Program-made: the position numbers and the translations under genes
Notes under the pieces: model-generated
Told to the model about the DNA's origin: nothing
What the model saw: the letters and a program-made list of their open reading frames with translations, nothing else
Database searches by the model: none
Part shown: positions 24,414 to 32,779 of the stretch, in pieces
How the letters are laid out: the number at the start of each line of letters is the position of its first letter
How positions within the stretch are numbered: the stretch's first letter is position 1
Assembly: GCA_963169045.1 (NCBI GenBank)
Contig: CAUJDF010000047.1
Location: 1-42,125 of the forward strand
DNA length: 42,125 nucleotides
DNA from: Myxococcota bacterium
GTDB lineage: Bacteria > Myxococcota_A > Bradymonadia > UBA7976 > UBA1532
Direction: 5' to 3'

Positions 24414-25253
24414 TCAGCGGAAGCGACGCGCCATCTCGCGTGTGAACGGGCGCCAGGACGGCGTCGCGAGCGTCGGGTCCGAGGCGTCGGGCAGCAGGAA
24501 CCACACCCCGTCGAGCACGCGTGGTCCGCTCGCGCCGAGCACGTGGAAATCCTCGGCGGGCATGAAGCCCTGGCCGACGAGGGCGACGCGGCGGCCGTCG
24601 GGGTGGACGGCGACGTCGAGCAGGACGACGGCGTGGCCCGGCGCGCCGGGGTCGACGAAGAAGTCGCCGGCCTCGAGCTCGCCGGTGGCGGCGACGCTGT
24701 CGCGGGGGAGCGACTGCGTGCCGGCGTAGTTGAAGAGGTGCGTGAGCCAGCGGCGGAACTCGCCGTGGCCGGCGCCGGCGCGGCCGGTGCGGACGCGCTC
24801 GACCTTGGCGCCGCGGACGCGGAAACGCTCGCCCGCGCGCCAGTCCTTCCAGGCGGAGCGATCGCCGCTCGTGAAGCGGAAGATGGCGGCGTCGGCCCGG
24901 CCCGCGTCCCACAGGTACTCGGCGCGCAGGCGCAGGATGCTGTCGGCGCACTGCTGCACGTCGGTGTCGCCGACGTCGAGTGTCACGATGGCCGCCGCGG
25001 GGCGCACGAGCGGCGTGCCGTCGTAGGCGAGGACCGTGCTGCGGTCCCCCCGGACCGGGAGGCCCCGGAGCCACGCCGCGTAGCTGCCGGGCTCGGCGTC
25101 GACGCGGCGGAAGCCCGCGGGCGGGGCGAACCGCGCGTCGAGGCGGGTCGAGGCCGGCGCGCCGCCGGGCCAGGACGCGAGCCACGCGTAGTCGGCGCGC
25201 GCCTCGGTGGCGAGCAACAGCAGGAACGCATACAGGGCGAAGCGGATGCGCAT
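24414..25253 (-). CDS. DUF4846 family exported protein
   Basis: 279 residues. A signal peptide ends ARA (about residue 20). The rest fits the DUF4846 family: GFRRVDAEPGSYAAWLRGLP, YDGTPL, DVGDTDVQQCADSILRLRAEYL, then SGD-x-x-W-x-W, FNYAGTQSLPRD, GDFFVDPGAPGHAVVLLDVA and the late GFMPAEDFHVL. I know no experimental function for the family; the PGHAV block looks like an NlpC/P60-type His site, with Cys in QQCAD as a possible partner, but this is a guess. I chose the ATG at 25253 because the upstream extension of the frame is Arg/Pro-rich. It follows the Cys-rich lipoprotein gene by 32 bases and is probably co-transcribed. Confidence 0.88.
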   Translation of the reverse strand: MRIRFALYAFLLLLATEARADYAWLASWPGGAPASTRLDARFAPPAGFRRVDAEPGSYAAWLRGLPVRGDRSTVLAYDGTPLVRPAAAIVTLDVGDTDVQQCADSILRLRAEYLWDAGRADAAIFRFTSGDRSAWKDWRAGERFRVRGAKVERVRTGRAGAGHGEFRRWLTHLFNYAGTQSLPRDSVAATGELEAGDFFVDPGAPGHAVVLLDVAVHPDGRRVALVGQGFMPAEDFHVLGASGPRVLDGVWFLLPDASDPTLATPSWRPFTREMARRFR

Positions 25254-25285
25254 GCCCGGGCCGACGGGCCGCTGCCGCGCCGGAT

Positions 25286-26182
25286 TCACTGGCAATTGAT
25301 CATCAGGCGGTGCTCGGAGCACGCGGTGGAGATGTCGGCCCACGCCTGGCGGGGCCGGCGGGGGCCGACGCAGTGGACGAACTGGTCGGCCCAGTCGTCG
25401 AGGGGCGGGAGGTCGACGAAGCCACCGCCGTAGGAGAGCCACACGGTCACCGGGTAGTCGACGCTGCGGTTTCGATAGCGGATGGCGATCGTGCGGCCCG
25501 GGGGGACGTCGACCTGGGCCGGCACGACGCGCATGGTGCAGTCGTTGGCGACGAAGATGTCGACGACGCCGGCCTGCATGGCGGGCTCACAGCGGGCGTC
25601 GGCGCCGGGGACGAAGCCGGGACTGCACTGGCCGGCGGGGACGCAGACGCCGTCGCCGCCGTCCCGCAGCGCGAGGCAGTCGCCGCCGGCGCCGTCGTCG
25701 CACCGCTCGTTGGACTGGAGGACGCCGTCGCCGCAACGTCCCGTGATCGCGGAGCAATCGCCGGCGCAGTAGTCGCCGTCGCCGCGGTTGCGGTCGTCGC
25801 AGGCCTCACCGGGCTCGACGGCGCCGTTGCCGCAGACGGCGGCGGGCGCGGCGTCCGGGTCGGGCGGCGGCGCCGCGTCCGGGTCGGGCGCGGCCGCGTC
25901 CTCGAGCGCCGCGGCGTCCGGATCCGGCGGCGCCGCGTCCCCGACCGCCGCGGCGTCCGGCGGTGGTGGCGCCGCGTCCCCGAGCGCCGCGGCGTCCGGC
26001 GGTGGTGGCGCCGCGTCCCCGTTCGGGAACGCCCCGTCGGCCCCAGCCGCGTCGCGCCCCCCGAGGGGATCGCCGAAGTCGGGGCCGAAGTCGACCGGGT
26101 CGATCGTGTGTCGGTCGCCCGTCGCGTCGCTGCACGCCGCCAGGGCCCACAGCGCCCACCCCCACCGCCGCATGTGCTTCAT
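25286..26182 (-). CDS. Cys-rich DUF4215-type lipoprotein with Asp/Ala/Pro linker
   Basis: 298 residues from the ATG at 26182 (another ATG three codons later is possible). The signal ends LAAC. Residues about 40-118 are a linker of 13-residue GDAAPPPPDAAAL-like units. Then come Cys-rich segments of the Myxococcota DUF4215 kind (CGNGAVEPGEACDD, RCGDGVLQSNERCDDG). The C-terminal 100 residues form a separate beta-rich domain with WLSYGGGFVDLPPLDDW and several cysteines; I do not recognise it. It is presumably a surface protein. Preceded by an extended -10 element with only 8 bases to the ATG. Confidence 0.88.
   Translation of the reverse strand: MKHMRRWGWALWALAACSDATGDRHTIDPVDFGPDFGDPLGGRDAAGADGAFPNGDAAPPPPDAAALGDAAPPPPDAAAVGDAAPPDPDAAALEDAAAPDPDAAPPPDPDAAPAAVCGNGAVEPGEACDDRNRGDGDYCAGDCSAITGRCGDGVLQSNERCDDGAGGDCLALRDGGDGVCVPAGQCSPGFVPGADARCEPAMQAGVVDIFVANDCTMRVVPAQVDVPPGRTIAIRYRNRSVDYPVTVWLSYGGGFVDLPPLDDWADQFVHCVGPRRPRQAWADISTACSEHRLMINCQ
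25857..26030 (-). repeat. 39-bp degenerate tandem repeat coding Asp/Ala/Pro linker
   Basis: About four copies of a unit coding Gly-Asp-Ala-Ala-Pro-Pro-x-Pro-Asp-Ala-Ala-Ala-x. The first two copies are almost identical at DNA level, and the later ones have drifted. Confidence 0.88.
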
Positions 26183-26190
26183 GGCGCCGC

Positions 26191-26199
26191 AATCTATCA
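26191..26199 (-). promoter_or_regulatory. extended -10 element 8 bases before the lipoprotein ATG
   Basis: On the minus strand TGATAGATT fits the extended -10 pattern TGnTAnnnT, with no good -35 at 17-18 bases. Eight bases separate it from the ATG at 26182, so the transcript would begin at or very near the start codon. Confidence 0.45.
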
Positions 26200-26340
26200 C
26201 GTCATTTTCCGCTTGCGCTGCACGCGCGCCCCGTTCTGCCTCGCGCGAGGCGCGCCGCCACGACGGGATGCGGGCCGCGCGGGCCCGCGCGGTGGCACGC
26301 CCGATGCTCTCTCCCGACAGGTCGACCGGGAGGGGTCATC

Positions 26341-27405
26341 ATGGCGCGCGCCGCCCGTTGGGGAGCGAACCTCGAGCTGCTGTGCATCCTGCTCGCGGCC
26401 ACCGCCGCCTGCACCGACGACGCGGACGATGCCGCCGACGCGGCCACGGACGCCGGCGGCGAGCCGCCCGTCGAGCCGTCGGCCCTCTGCGGCGCGGGAC
26501 GGCCGGCGGACGGGGGCGGCTGCGGCCCGCCCGCCGGGGCGCACGACGCCACGCCGCCCATCCCGGATGCGCTGCCGGACGTCATCCCGCTCGACGTCCC
26601 GCTACCGGACGCGGCCCTCGCCGACGCGGTCGTGGTCGACGCGGCCCTCGCCGACGCGGCGGCGCCGCTGCCGCCCAAGCTCGCCGCGTCCGACCAGCGC
26701 CTCGATCTCGGCACGCGTCTGTTCATCGAGGGCGTGCAGTCGGCGGCGCCCGGGTGGGTGGTGGTGTACGAGACGGGCGCCGAGGGCAGGGCCGGCCGGC
26801 TGCTCGGCGCCACGTTCATCCCCGCGGGCACCTCGTCCGACGTCGCGGTGGCGCTCGCCCGGCCTGCCCGCAACGGCGAAGCGCTCGTCGTCCGCCTGCA
26901 CGCGGACGCGGGCGCGCCCGGCGTCTTAGAGGCGCGCGAGGACGCGCCGGTCCACGACGGCGAGGCCCGCGTCGAGCGCGCCGGCGTCGTGGTGGTGCCG
27001 CCGGGCACGCCCGCCGTGCGCCTGACCGTGTCGAGCCGCGACACGGTGTCCTTCGACTTCGTCGACGGGCAACCGCCCGAGCGGGCCGCCGAGGTCACCG
27101 GCGGCGAGCGCGAGGACCCGCCGCTCACGCTGCGTCCCGGCTGGCGCTACGAGCTCGTCAACCCGGAGCGCGCCGCCCACCCGTTCGAGCTCGTGCGCGT
27201 CGGCGCCACGCCGGCCGACGACCGGGTGCAGACCTCGCAGCGCCGCGACGCGCCGCTCGAAGAGGACCCCACCATCGGCTATCTCGAGCTGGGCGACGCC
27301 GTACAGTTCACGGTGAGCGTCACGTTCATGGACCTCGTCGACGGCTACCGCTGCGGCGTCCGCGTGGCCACCATGCGCGGCCCGGTGCGCTACCCCGGTC
27401 GCTGA
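26341..27405 (+). CDS. lipoprotein with DUF7282-like and cupredoxin-like domains
   Basis: 354 residues; GGGAGGGG precedes the ATG. The signal ends ATAAC (lipid Cys). Residues 25-115 are an Asp/Ala/Pro linker. Residues about 118-210 resemble the DUF7282 domain found in haloarchaea and others (APGWVVVYE, GATFIPAGTSSDVAVAL, VVRLHADAGAPGVLEA). The last 115 residues look like a cupredoxin: DTVSFDF, AAHPFELV and YRCGVRVATMRGPVRY. A type 1 copper site needs His, Cys, His, Met; here His of AHPFE, Cys and Met are present, but the second His (C-x2-H) is Arg. Copper binding is thus doubtful. The stop lies inside the end of the opposing mscS gene: the two overlap by 16 bases tail to tail. Confidence 0.82.
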   Translation: MARAARWGANLELLCILLAATAACTDDADDAADAATDAGGEPPVEPSALCGAGRPADGGGCGPPAGAHDATPPIPDALPDVIPLDVPLPDAALADAVVVDAALADAAAPLPPKLAASDQRLDLGTRLFIEGVQSAAPGWVVVYETGAEGRAGRLLGATFIPAGTSSDVAVALARPARNGEALVVRLHADAGAPGVLEAREDAPVHDGEARVERAGVVVVPPGTPAVRLTVSSRDTVSFDFVDGQPPERAAEVTGGEREDPPLTLRPGWRYELVNPERAAHPFELVRVGATPADDRVQTSQRRDAPLEEDPTIGYLELGDAVQFTVSVTFMDLVDGYRCGVRVATMRGPVRYPGR

Positions 27406-28427
27406 ACGATCGCCGGCCCCGCCAGATTCACCTCCATCGCCTGCAATCGGTCGTAGATCCCGATCAAGATGGCTTGCTGGCGGTCCAGATGGAGCTGGTT
27501 GTCCGGCTTCGACACCACGTACGAGACTTCGTACTGCAGCTCGCCGTGCGCCCCGAACGCCTTGAGGTGCGCCCGCTCGAACAGGACGTCCGGCACGCTG
27601 TCGATGGCCTCTCGCACGGCCTCCGGGATCCGCTCGAGCGCCCCGGCCGGCGTGCCGGGGGCCACGGCGAACGGGAGCGTCACGCGTCGCTCCTTCAGGT
27701 GGCGGAAGTTGCGCACGCGGCTCTTGAGCAGGTCGTTGTTGGCGAAGACGAGCTGCTCGCCGCCGGGCGTCCGCACGCGCGTCGTCTTCAGGCCCACGCG
27801 CTCCACGGTGCCCATGTCGGTGCCCACGGCGATGAAGTCGCCGACGACGAACGGCTTGTCCAGCACGATCGAGATCGACGCGAACAGATCGCCGAGCACG
27901 TTCTGCACCGCCAGCGCCACGGCGACGCCGGTGATGCCCAGACCGGCCACGAAGGCCGTCACGTTCACCCCGACGTTGTCGAGCGCCACCAGCGCGACGG
28001 CCAGCCACAAGGCGCCCAGGCCCAGCATCCGCAGCGCCATGAGGCCCGTCACCGCGCCGGGATCGGTGGCGATGCGCCGCTGCGCCCAGGCCTCGACGTA
28101 GCTCGTCAGGAACGCGCTGATCCAGATGCCGATCTGCAGGAGCGCCGCCAGGATCAGCAGCACCTCGAGCGCGCGCTCCACGCTCGACGACGGATCCAGC
28201 CACCTGCCGCCCACATACAGGCCGATCGCGACCAGGAAGAAGCCGCGCGTGCGCTGGAGCGCGACGACGAGGTGGTCGTCGGCCCGCGTCGGCAAGCGCT
28301 CGGCCAGGCGGCGGGCCCAGCGCAGGCCGATCGGGCGCACGGCGAACAACAGGAGCGTGAGGCCGGCGCCGATCGCGAGCGCGACGAGCCAGGCGGAGAC
28401 CGGGCGACCGAGGAACGTCTGCGACAT
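27390..28427 (-). CDS. MscS-family small-conductance mechanosensitive channel
   Basis: 345 residues. Four hydrophobic segments (about 11-30, 57-75, 88-110, 128-150) precede the pore helix GLGITGVAVALAVQN, which carries the Gly/Ala pattern of MscS TM3 and is followed by LGDLFASISI and DKPFVVGDFI, the conserved start of the beta domain. TRVRTPGGEQLVFANNDLLKS is also typical (shown here only to its key part: R-T-P-G-G and N-N-D-L). The cytoplasmic vestibule domain occupies the rest. It should open under membrane tension and release solutes during osmotic downshock. The ATG at 28427 starts one residue set before the first helix; no clear ribosome site is seen. Divergent from the persulfide dioxygenase gene, 96 bases away. 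Confidence 0.92.
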   Translation of the reverse strand: MSQTFLGRPVSAWLVALAIGAGLTLLLFAVRPIGLRWARRLAERLPTRADDHLVVALQRTRGFFLVAIGLYVGGRWLDPSSSVERALEVLLILAALLQIGIWISAFLTSYVEAWAQRRIATDPGAVTGLMALRMLGLGALWLAVALVALDNVGVNVTAFVAGLGITGVAVALAVQNVLGDLFASISIVLDKPFVVGDFIAVGTDMGTVERVGLKTTRVRTPGGEQLVFANNDLLKSRVRNFRHLKERRVTLPFAVAPGTPAGALERIPEAVREAIDSVPDVLFERAHLKAFGAHGELQYEVSYVVSKPDNQLHLDRQQAILIGIYDRLQAMEVNLAGPAIVQRPG

Positions 28428-28523
28428 GACGATCGGCAGACGACGCGGCGCGCGGCCGCGTCGCGCGCCGGTGGCACGGGCGTTGCGACCTCCGCGGACG
28501 GACGCTGCGGAAGGGAGCCCGCC

Positions 28524-29888
28524 ATGTTTCTGGAGCGGATTCGATCCGAGGGGCTCGCGCACTGGTCCTACGTCGTCGGGGACCAGGAGCGGGCCTTCGT
28601 CGTCGATCCGCGCCGCGACTGCCGCGTCTATCTCGACGTGGCATCCCGCCACGGCGCGGTGATCACGCACATCTTCGAGACGCACGGCTATGAGGACCTG
28701 CTGCTCGGATCGCCCGAGCTGGCGGCGCTCACGCGCGCGCCGATCCTGCGCGGCCGACGCTCGACCCATGCTTACGGGGACGTGGCGCGCGAGGGCGACG
28801 TGTTCGCGCTCGGCGACCTGAAGGTGCGCGTGCTCGAGACGCCGGGGCACACGGCGGACGGCCTGTGCCTCGTGCTTTTCCACGGCGCCGACGACCCGGT
28901 CGCCGTCTTCACCGGCGACACGCTGCTCGTCGGCGGCGTCGGCCGCACCGACCTCTTCGCCGGGCAGGAGGAAGAGCTCGCGGGTCGGCTGCACGACAGC
29001 CTGCACGGCAAGCTCTTCACGCTCGGCGATCACGTGGTGGTCTACCCTGCCCACGGCGCCGGCAGCGTGTGCGGCGGCGGGCTCGTCGACCGCGAGCTCA
29101 CGACGCTCGGTTACGAGCGGCGGCACAACCGGCTGGCGTCCGTGCTCGACCGCGACGCGTTCGTGCGGCGCGCCCTCGCGGAGCGGCGTCCGTGGCCGCC
29201 GTACTTCCGCGAAATGGAGCGCCTGAACCGCGCGGGCGCGCCGGCGCTCGTGGCGCCCCCCGTCCCCGCGCCGCTGTCGGCGGACCAGCTCGCCGACCTG
29301 CTCGGCCAGGGCGCGGCGGTGGTCGACACGCGCAGCCCCGAGGCGTTCGCGGGGGCGTATATCCCCGATTCCATCGCGCTTCCCCTGGACATGCTCGCCG
29401 CGTACGCCGGCTGGTTCCTGGCGTACGACCGGCCGATCGCGCTGGTCGTCGAGCACTCCGAGGACGCCGAGAAGGCGGTGCGGCAGCTGGCGCGCGTCGG
29501 CTACGACGACGTCGCCGGCTTCCTGCGCGGCGGCATGCGCGCCTGGGAGGCCAGCGGCCGGCGCTACGCGTGCATCCCCGCCATCTATGCGGGCGACCTC
29601 GAGCGGCGCCTGCAGACCGGACCCGACTTCACGCTGCTCGACGTGCGCACCCGCGAGGAGTTCGAGGCCGGACACCTGCCGGAGGCGAAGCAAGTCTTCC
29701 TCGGCGAGCTGCCGGACCGCCTCGGCGAGATCCCGCGCGACCAGCCGGTCGTCACATTCTGCGGCAGCGGCCGGCGCGCGATCACCGCCGCCTCGCTGCT
29801 CAAGCGCTTCGGCTACGACGACGTCGCCGACTGCTTCGGATCCATGGCCGCCTGCGCCGCCATCGCCTGCCAGATCGTCGCCGGCTGA
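28524..29888 (+). CDS. metallo-beta-lactamase persulfide-dioxygenase-like protein fused to two rhodanese domains
   Basis: 454 residues; GGAAGGGAG before the ATG. The N-terminal 230 residues are an ETHE1-type fold. The usual H-x-H-x-D-H is changed to H-G-Y-E-D-L at His54, but the three iron ligands of ETHE1 correspond to His54, the His of TPGHT and the Asp of FTGDTLL, all present, so iron binding and oxidation of glutathione- or low-molecular-weight persulfides remain plausible. The rhodanese domain at about 250-360 has no catalytic Cys (VVEHSEDA at the active loop). The second (about 365-454) has CGSGRR with Cys413 and should be active. The layout recalls CstB-like sulfide-detoxification proteins. 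No sulfide sensor or Sqr gene is nearby. Confidence 0.92.
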   Translation: MFLERIRSEGLAHWSYVVGDQERAFVVDPRRDCRVYLDVASRHGAVITHIFETHGYEDLLLGSPELAALTRAPILRGRRSTHAYGDVAREGDVFALGDLKVRVLETPGHTADGLCLVLFHGADDPVAVFTGDTLLVGGVGRTDLFAGQEEELAGRLHDSLHGKLFTLGDHVVVYPAHGAGSVCGGGLVDRELTTLGYERRHNRLASVLDRDAFVRRALAERRPWPPYFREMERLNRAGAPALVAPPVPAPLSADQLADLLGQGAAVVDTRSPEAFAGAYIPDSIALPLDMLAAYAGWFLAYDRPIALVVEHSEDAEKAVRQLARVGYDDVAGFLRGGMRAWEASGRRYACIPAIYAGDLERRLQTGPDFTLLDVRTREEFEAGHLPEAKQVFLGELPDRLGEIPRDQPVVTFCGSGRRAITAASLLKRFGYDDVADCFGSMAACAAIACQIVAG

Positions 29889-29927
29889 CCCACCCGGGGC
29901 GCCCGTCGGCCCGGCGCCCGGTGGGGG
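29889..29927 (+). terminator. GC-rich hairpin after the rhodanese fusion gene
   Basis: Directly after the TGA. CCCACC-CG-GGGCGCC (29889-29903) can pair with GGCGCCC-GGTGGG (29913-29925) with a two-base bulge. No U-tract follows; the downstream sequence runs into an A-rich patch before the next gene. Confidence 0.5.
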
Positions 29928-29986
29928 TAGAGCGTTCCCGGCGAAAAAAGTTACGCTGACGGCGGAACTCGTCGTCGGGGGGACGC

Positions 29987-32767
29987 ATGCGGAGGGGGCG
30001 CATCGCCGCGTTGCTGGCGGCAGGGCTGGCGTGCGGCGCGTGTGGGGAGGACGGCGGCGGCGCGACGTCGCCGGACGCGGCCACGGTCGTCGGTGGCCCC
30101 GACGCCGGACGCGCCGACCCCGACGCGGTGCTCATCGACGCCGACGCCGGGCCCGGCGACTCGGATGCGGCGCTCGGCGACCCCGACGCCGGCCCGGCGG
30201 ACCCCGACGCCGGCGGAGACGCGGACGCCGCAGCGCCGCCCGACGCCGCGCCGCCGCCGCCCCTTCCGCCGCTCGCGTTCAACGAGATCGACTGCCGCGG
30301 CGAGGAGTGGATCGAGCTGGTCAACGCCGGCGACACGCCCATCGACCTGACGGGCTGGACGCTCACCGACGACCCCGCGGACCCGGCGCGCGCCCGCGCC
30401 CTCGCCGGCGCGCTCGCCCCCAACGCCTTCGCGCTCGTCGAGGCGCTGCCGTTCGGCATCGGCTGCGGCGACGAGACCTTGCACCTGCTGGCCCCCGACG
30501 GCCGCGCGGGCGACACCGTCGCGGACTTCGACCCGCCGCGCGGCTCGACGTGGGGCCGCCTGCCCGACGGCGCCGGCCCCTGGCAGGTCACGCGCCCCAC
30601 CCCCGGCGCGCCCAACGCCGCGCCCGGCACGCCCGTCGTGCGCCTCAACGAGGTCGACTGCCACGGCCGCGAGTGGGTGGAGCTCGTGAACGTCGGCGAC
30701 GGCGCCGCCGACCTGACCGGCTGGGTGCTGACCGACGACCTCGAGGACGCCGAGATCGCCCACCCGCTCGACTTCGTGCTCGACCCCGGCGAGATCCGGC
30801 AGGTCGAGCAGCAGACGCGCCGCGAGGACGGCTTCCGCTTCGGCATCGCCTGCGGCGCCGACGTGGTGCGCCTCGTCGATCCGCAGGGCGCCGTCGTCGA
30901 CGAGGTGCTCATGGGCGAGGCGCCCGCCGCCTTCTCGTGGGGCCGGCTGCCCGACGGCGAGGGCGACTGGACGGCCACCGACAAGACGGCCGAGGCGCCG
31001 AACCGGCCGCCCACGGCGCCGGCGGGGTCGCTCTTCGATCCCGACCGTCCGTTCCAGGTCGACCTGACCCTCGATCCGGCGGCGCTGGACGCGCTGGCGG
31101 CCCAGCCGCGCGAGTACGTGCCCGCCACGATGCAGATGACCGTCGGCGACGAGGTCGTCGGGCCGATCCCCGTCGGCATCCACATCAAGGGGCGCGCCGG
31201 CAGCTTCCGCACCATGGACCGGAAGCCGGCGTTCAAGGTGAAGATCGACTTCACGGACGACGAGCAGCGTCTCTTCGGCCTGAAGAAGCTCACCTTCAAC
31301 AACCAGGTGCAGGATCCGTCGCTCATTCACGAGTTCGCGGCGTACTCGATCTTCCGCGAGGCGGGTGTGCCCGCGCCGCGCGTCGGATACGCCTTCCTGC
31401 GCATCAACGGCGCCGTCTACGGTCTGTACGCGCACATCGAGACGTACGACGACGTGATGCTCGACCGGCACTTTGCGTCGACGCAGCATCTGTTCGAGGG
31501 GGCGTACGGTCAGGATCTCTTCCACGCGCACGTGGCGCAGCTCGACCCGGACGAGGGCGATGCCGAGGATCGCAGCGATCTGCAGGCGATCACGACGCTG
31601 ATGGAGGCGCCGCCCCCGGAGGGCTTCTATGCGGCCACGCAGCACCTGGTGAACTGGCCGCTCGTCCTGCGCACGATGGCGGCCGAGGTGTGGATCGGCC
31701 ACTGGGACGGCTATGCACCCACGCGAAACAACTACTATTTCCACTTCGACGAAGGCGGGCGGTTGAGCCTGATGCCGTGGGGCACGGACCAGACGTTCGC
31801 GTCGCACCTCGGCTGGTACGACGGGCGCGGGCGCATGCTCGAGGCCTGCCGGCTGGACCGGCAGTGCCTGGCGGCCTACGAGCGCGCGCTGGACGAGGTG
31901 GACGCGGCGGTCGATCGCCTGCCGCTCGAGGAGCGCATCACCGAGCTCACGGCGACGCTGGCGCCCTGGTCCGCCCAGGACGTGCGCCGCGAGTACGACG
32001 CGAACCACATCGCCCAGTCGGTGCAGGCAACGCTGGCCTTCCTGGAGCGGCGACGCGCCGACGCCGGCGCCCTGCTCGCCTGCCTGAACGGCCCCGACGC
32101 GGATCGCGACGGCGACGGCTTCCCGTGCACGCGCGATTGCAGCAACGACGACCCGGACGTGTACCCGGGCGCGCCTGAGACGTGCGGCGACAACGTCGAC
32201 AACGACTGCAGCGGCGTGCCCGACGACGCGCTCGAGTGCCCGGACTGCCGCGAGGTGTGGCGCGGCGCCCACCGCTACCTCGTCTGCCCGACGCCGCGCC
32301 CCTTCGCCGACGTCGCCCAGCACTGCCTGAACGCCGGCGCCGCGCCGCTCATCATCGACGCCGCCAACGAGAACGCCTGGATCCTGGCCCAGGCGATGGC
32401 CGTCCGGCGCCAGTCGTACTGGATCCCGCTCACCGACGTCGCCACCGAAGGCCGCTTCGTCTGGCACGACGGCAGCGCCCCGGCGTTCACGAGCTGGAAC
32501 GGCGGCGAGCCGAACAACGCCGGCAACGAGGACTGCACCCAGTCGCTCGACGGCGGCCGCTGGAACGACGTGCCGTGCGGCCACCGCTACGGCGTCATCT
32601 GCGAGGACCCCTGCCCCGCCGGCCTCGACGAGGACGGCGACGGCTTCGGCCGCTGCGGCCCCGACTGCGACGACGGGAACCCGGCCGCGCACCCCGGCGC
32701 CCCCGAGATTTGCCGCAACGGCGTCGACGAGGACTGCAGCGGCGTGCCGGACGACGGCTGCCCGTAG
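29987..32767 (+). CDS. surface lipoprotein: two lamin-tail domains, CotH kinase, Ca-loop segments and C-type lectin domain
   Basis: 926 residues. A lipoprotein-like signal (Cys16 or Cys19) and an Asp/Ala/Pro linker (to about 90) precede two lamin-tail domains (96-211 and 217-344; NEIDC, EWIELVN, LTGWTLTDD, and the paralogous NEVDC set). Residues about 355-700 are a CotH-type kinase: HIKGRAGSF, FNNQVQDPS, then D574 in GHWDGY with N581-N582, and D601 in PWGTDQTF, the positions expected for ATP-Mg. Then comes a D-R-D-G-D-G metal-binding segment with paired Cys (702-747), a C-type lectin domain (753-875) with EPN (841-843) and WND (859-861), the calcium and mannose-type signature, and a second metal-binding segment at the end. 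A -10-like TACGCT lies at 29952. It should sit on the cell surface; sugar binding and protein phosphorylation are inferences. Confidence 0.88.
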   Translation: MRRGRIAALLAAGLACGACGEDGGGATSPDAATVVGGPDAGRADPDAVLIDADAGPGDSDAALGDPDAGPADPDAGGDADAAAPPDAAPPPPLPPLAFNEIDCRGEEWIELVNAGDTPIDLTGWTLTDDPADPARARALAGALAPNAFALVEALPFGIGCGDETLHLLAPDGRAGDTVADFDPPRGSTWGRLPDGAGPWQVTRPTPGAPNAAPGTPVVRLNEVDCHGREWVELVNVGDGAADLTGWVLTDDLEDAEIAHPLDFVLDPGEIRQVEQQTRREDGFRFGIACGADVVRLVDPQGAVVDEVLMGEAPAAFSWGRLPDGEGDWTATDKTAEAPNRPPTAPAGSLFDPDRPFQVDLTLDPAALDALAAQPREYVPATMQMTVGDEVVGPIPVGIHIKGRAGSFRTMDRKPAFKVKIDFTDDEQRLFGLKKLTFNNQVQDPSLIHEFAAYSIFREAGVPAPRVGYAFLRINGAVYGLYAHIETYDDVMLDRHFASTQHLFEGAYGQDLFHAHVAQLDPDEGDAEDRSDLQAITTLMEAPPPEGFYAATQHLVNWPLVLRTMAAEVWIGHWDGYAPTRNNYYFHFDEGGRLSLMPWGTDQTFASHLGWYDGRGRMLEACRLDRQCLAAYERALDEVDAAVDRLPLEERITELTATLAPWSAQDVRREYDANHIAQSVQATLAFLERRRADAGALLACLNGPDADRDGDGFPCTRDCSNDDPDVYPGAPETCGDNVDNDCSGVPDDALECPDCREVWRGAHRYLVCPTPRPFADVAQHCLNAGAAPLIIDAANENAWILAQAMAVRRQSYWIPLTDVATEGRFVWHDGSAPAFTSWNGGEPNNAGNEDCTQSLDGGRWNDVPCGHRYGVICEDPCPAGLDEDGDGFGRCGPDCDDGNPAAHPGAPEICRNGVDEDCSGVPDDGCP

Positions 32768-32779
32768 GCGGCCCGCGCC

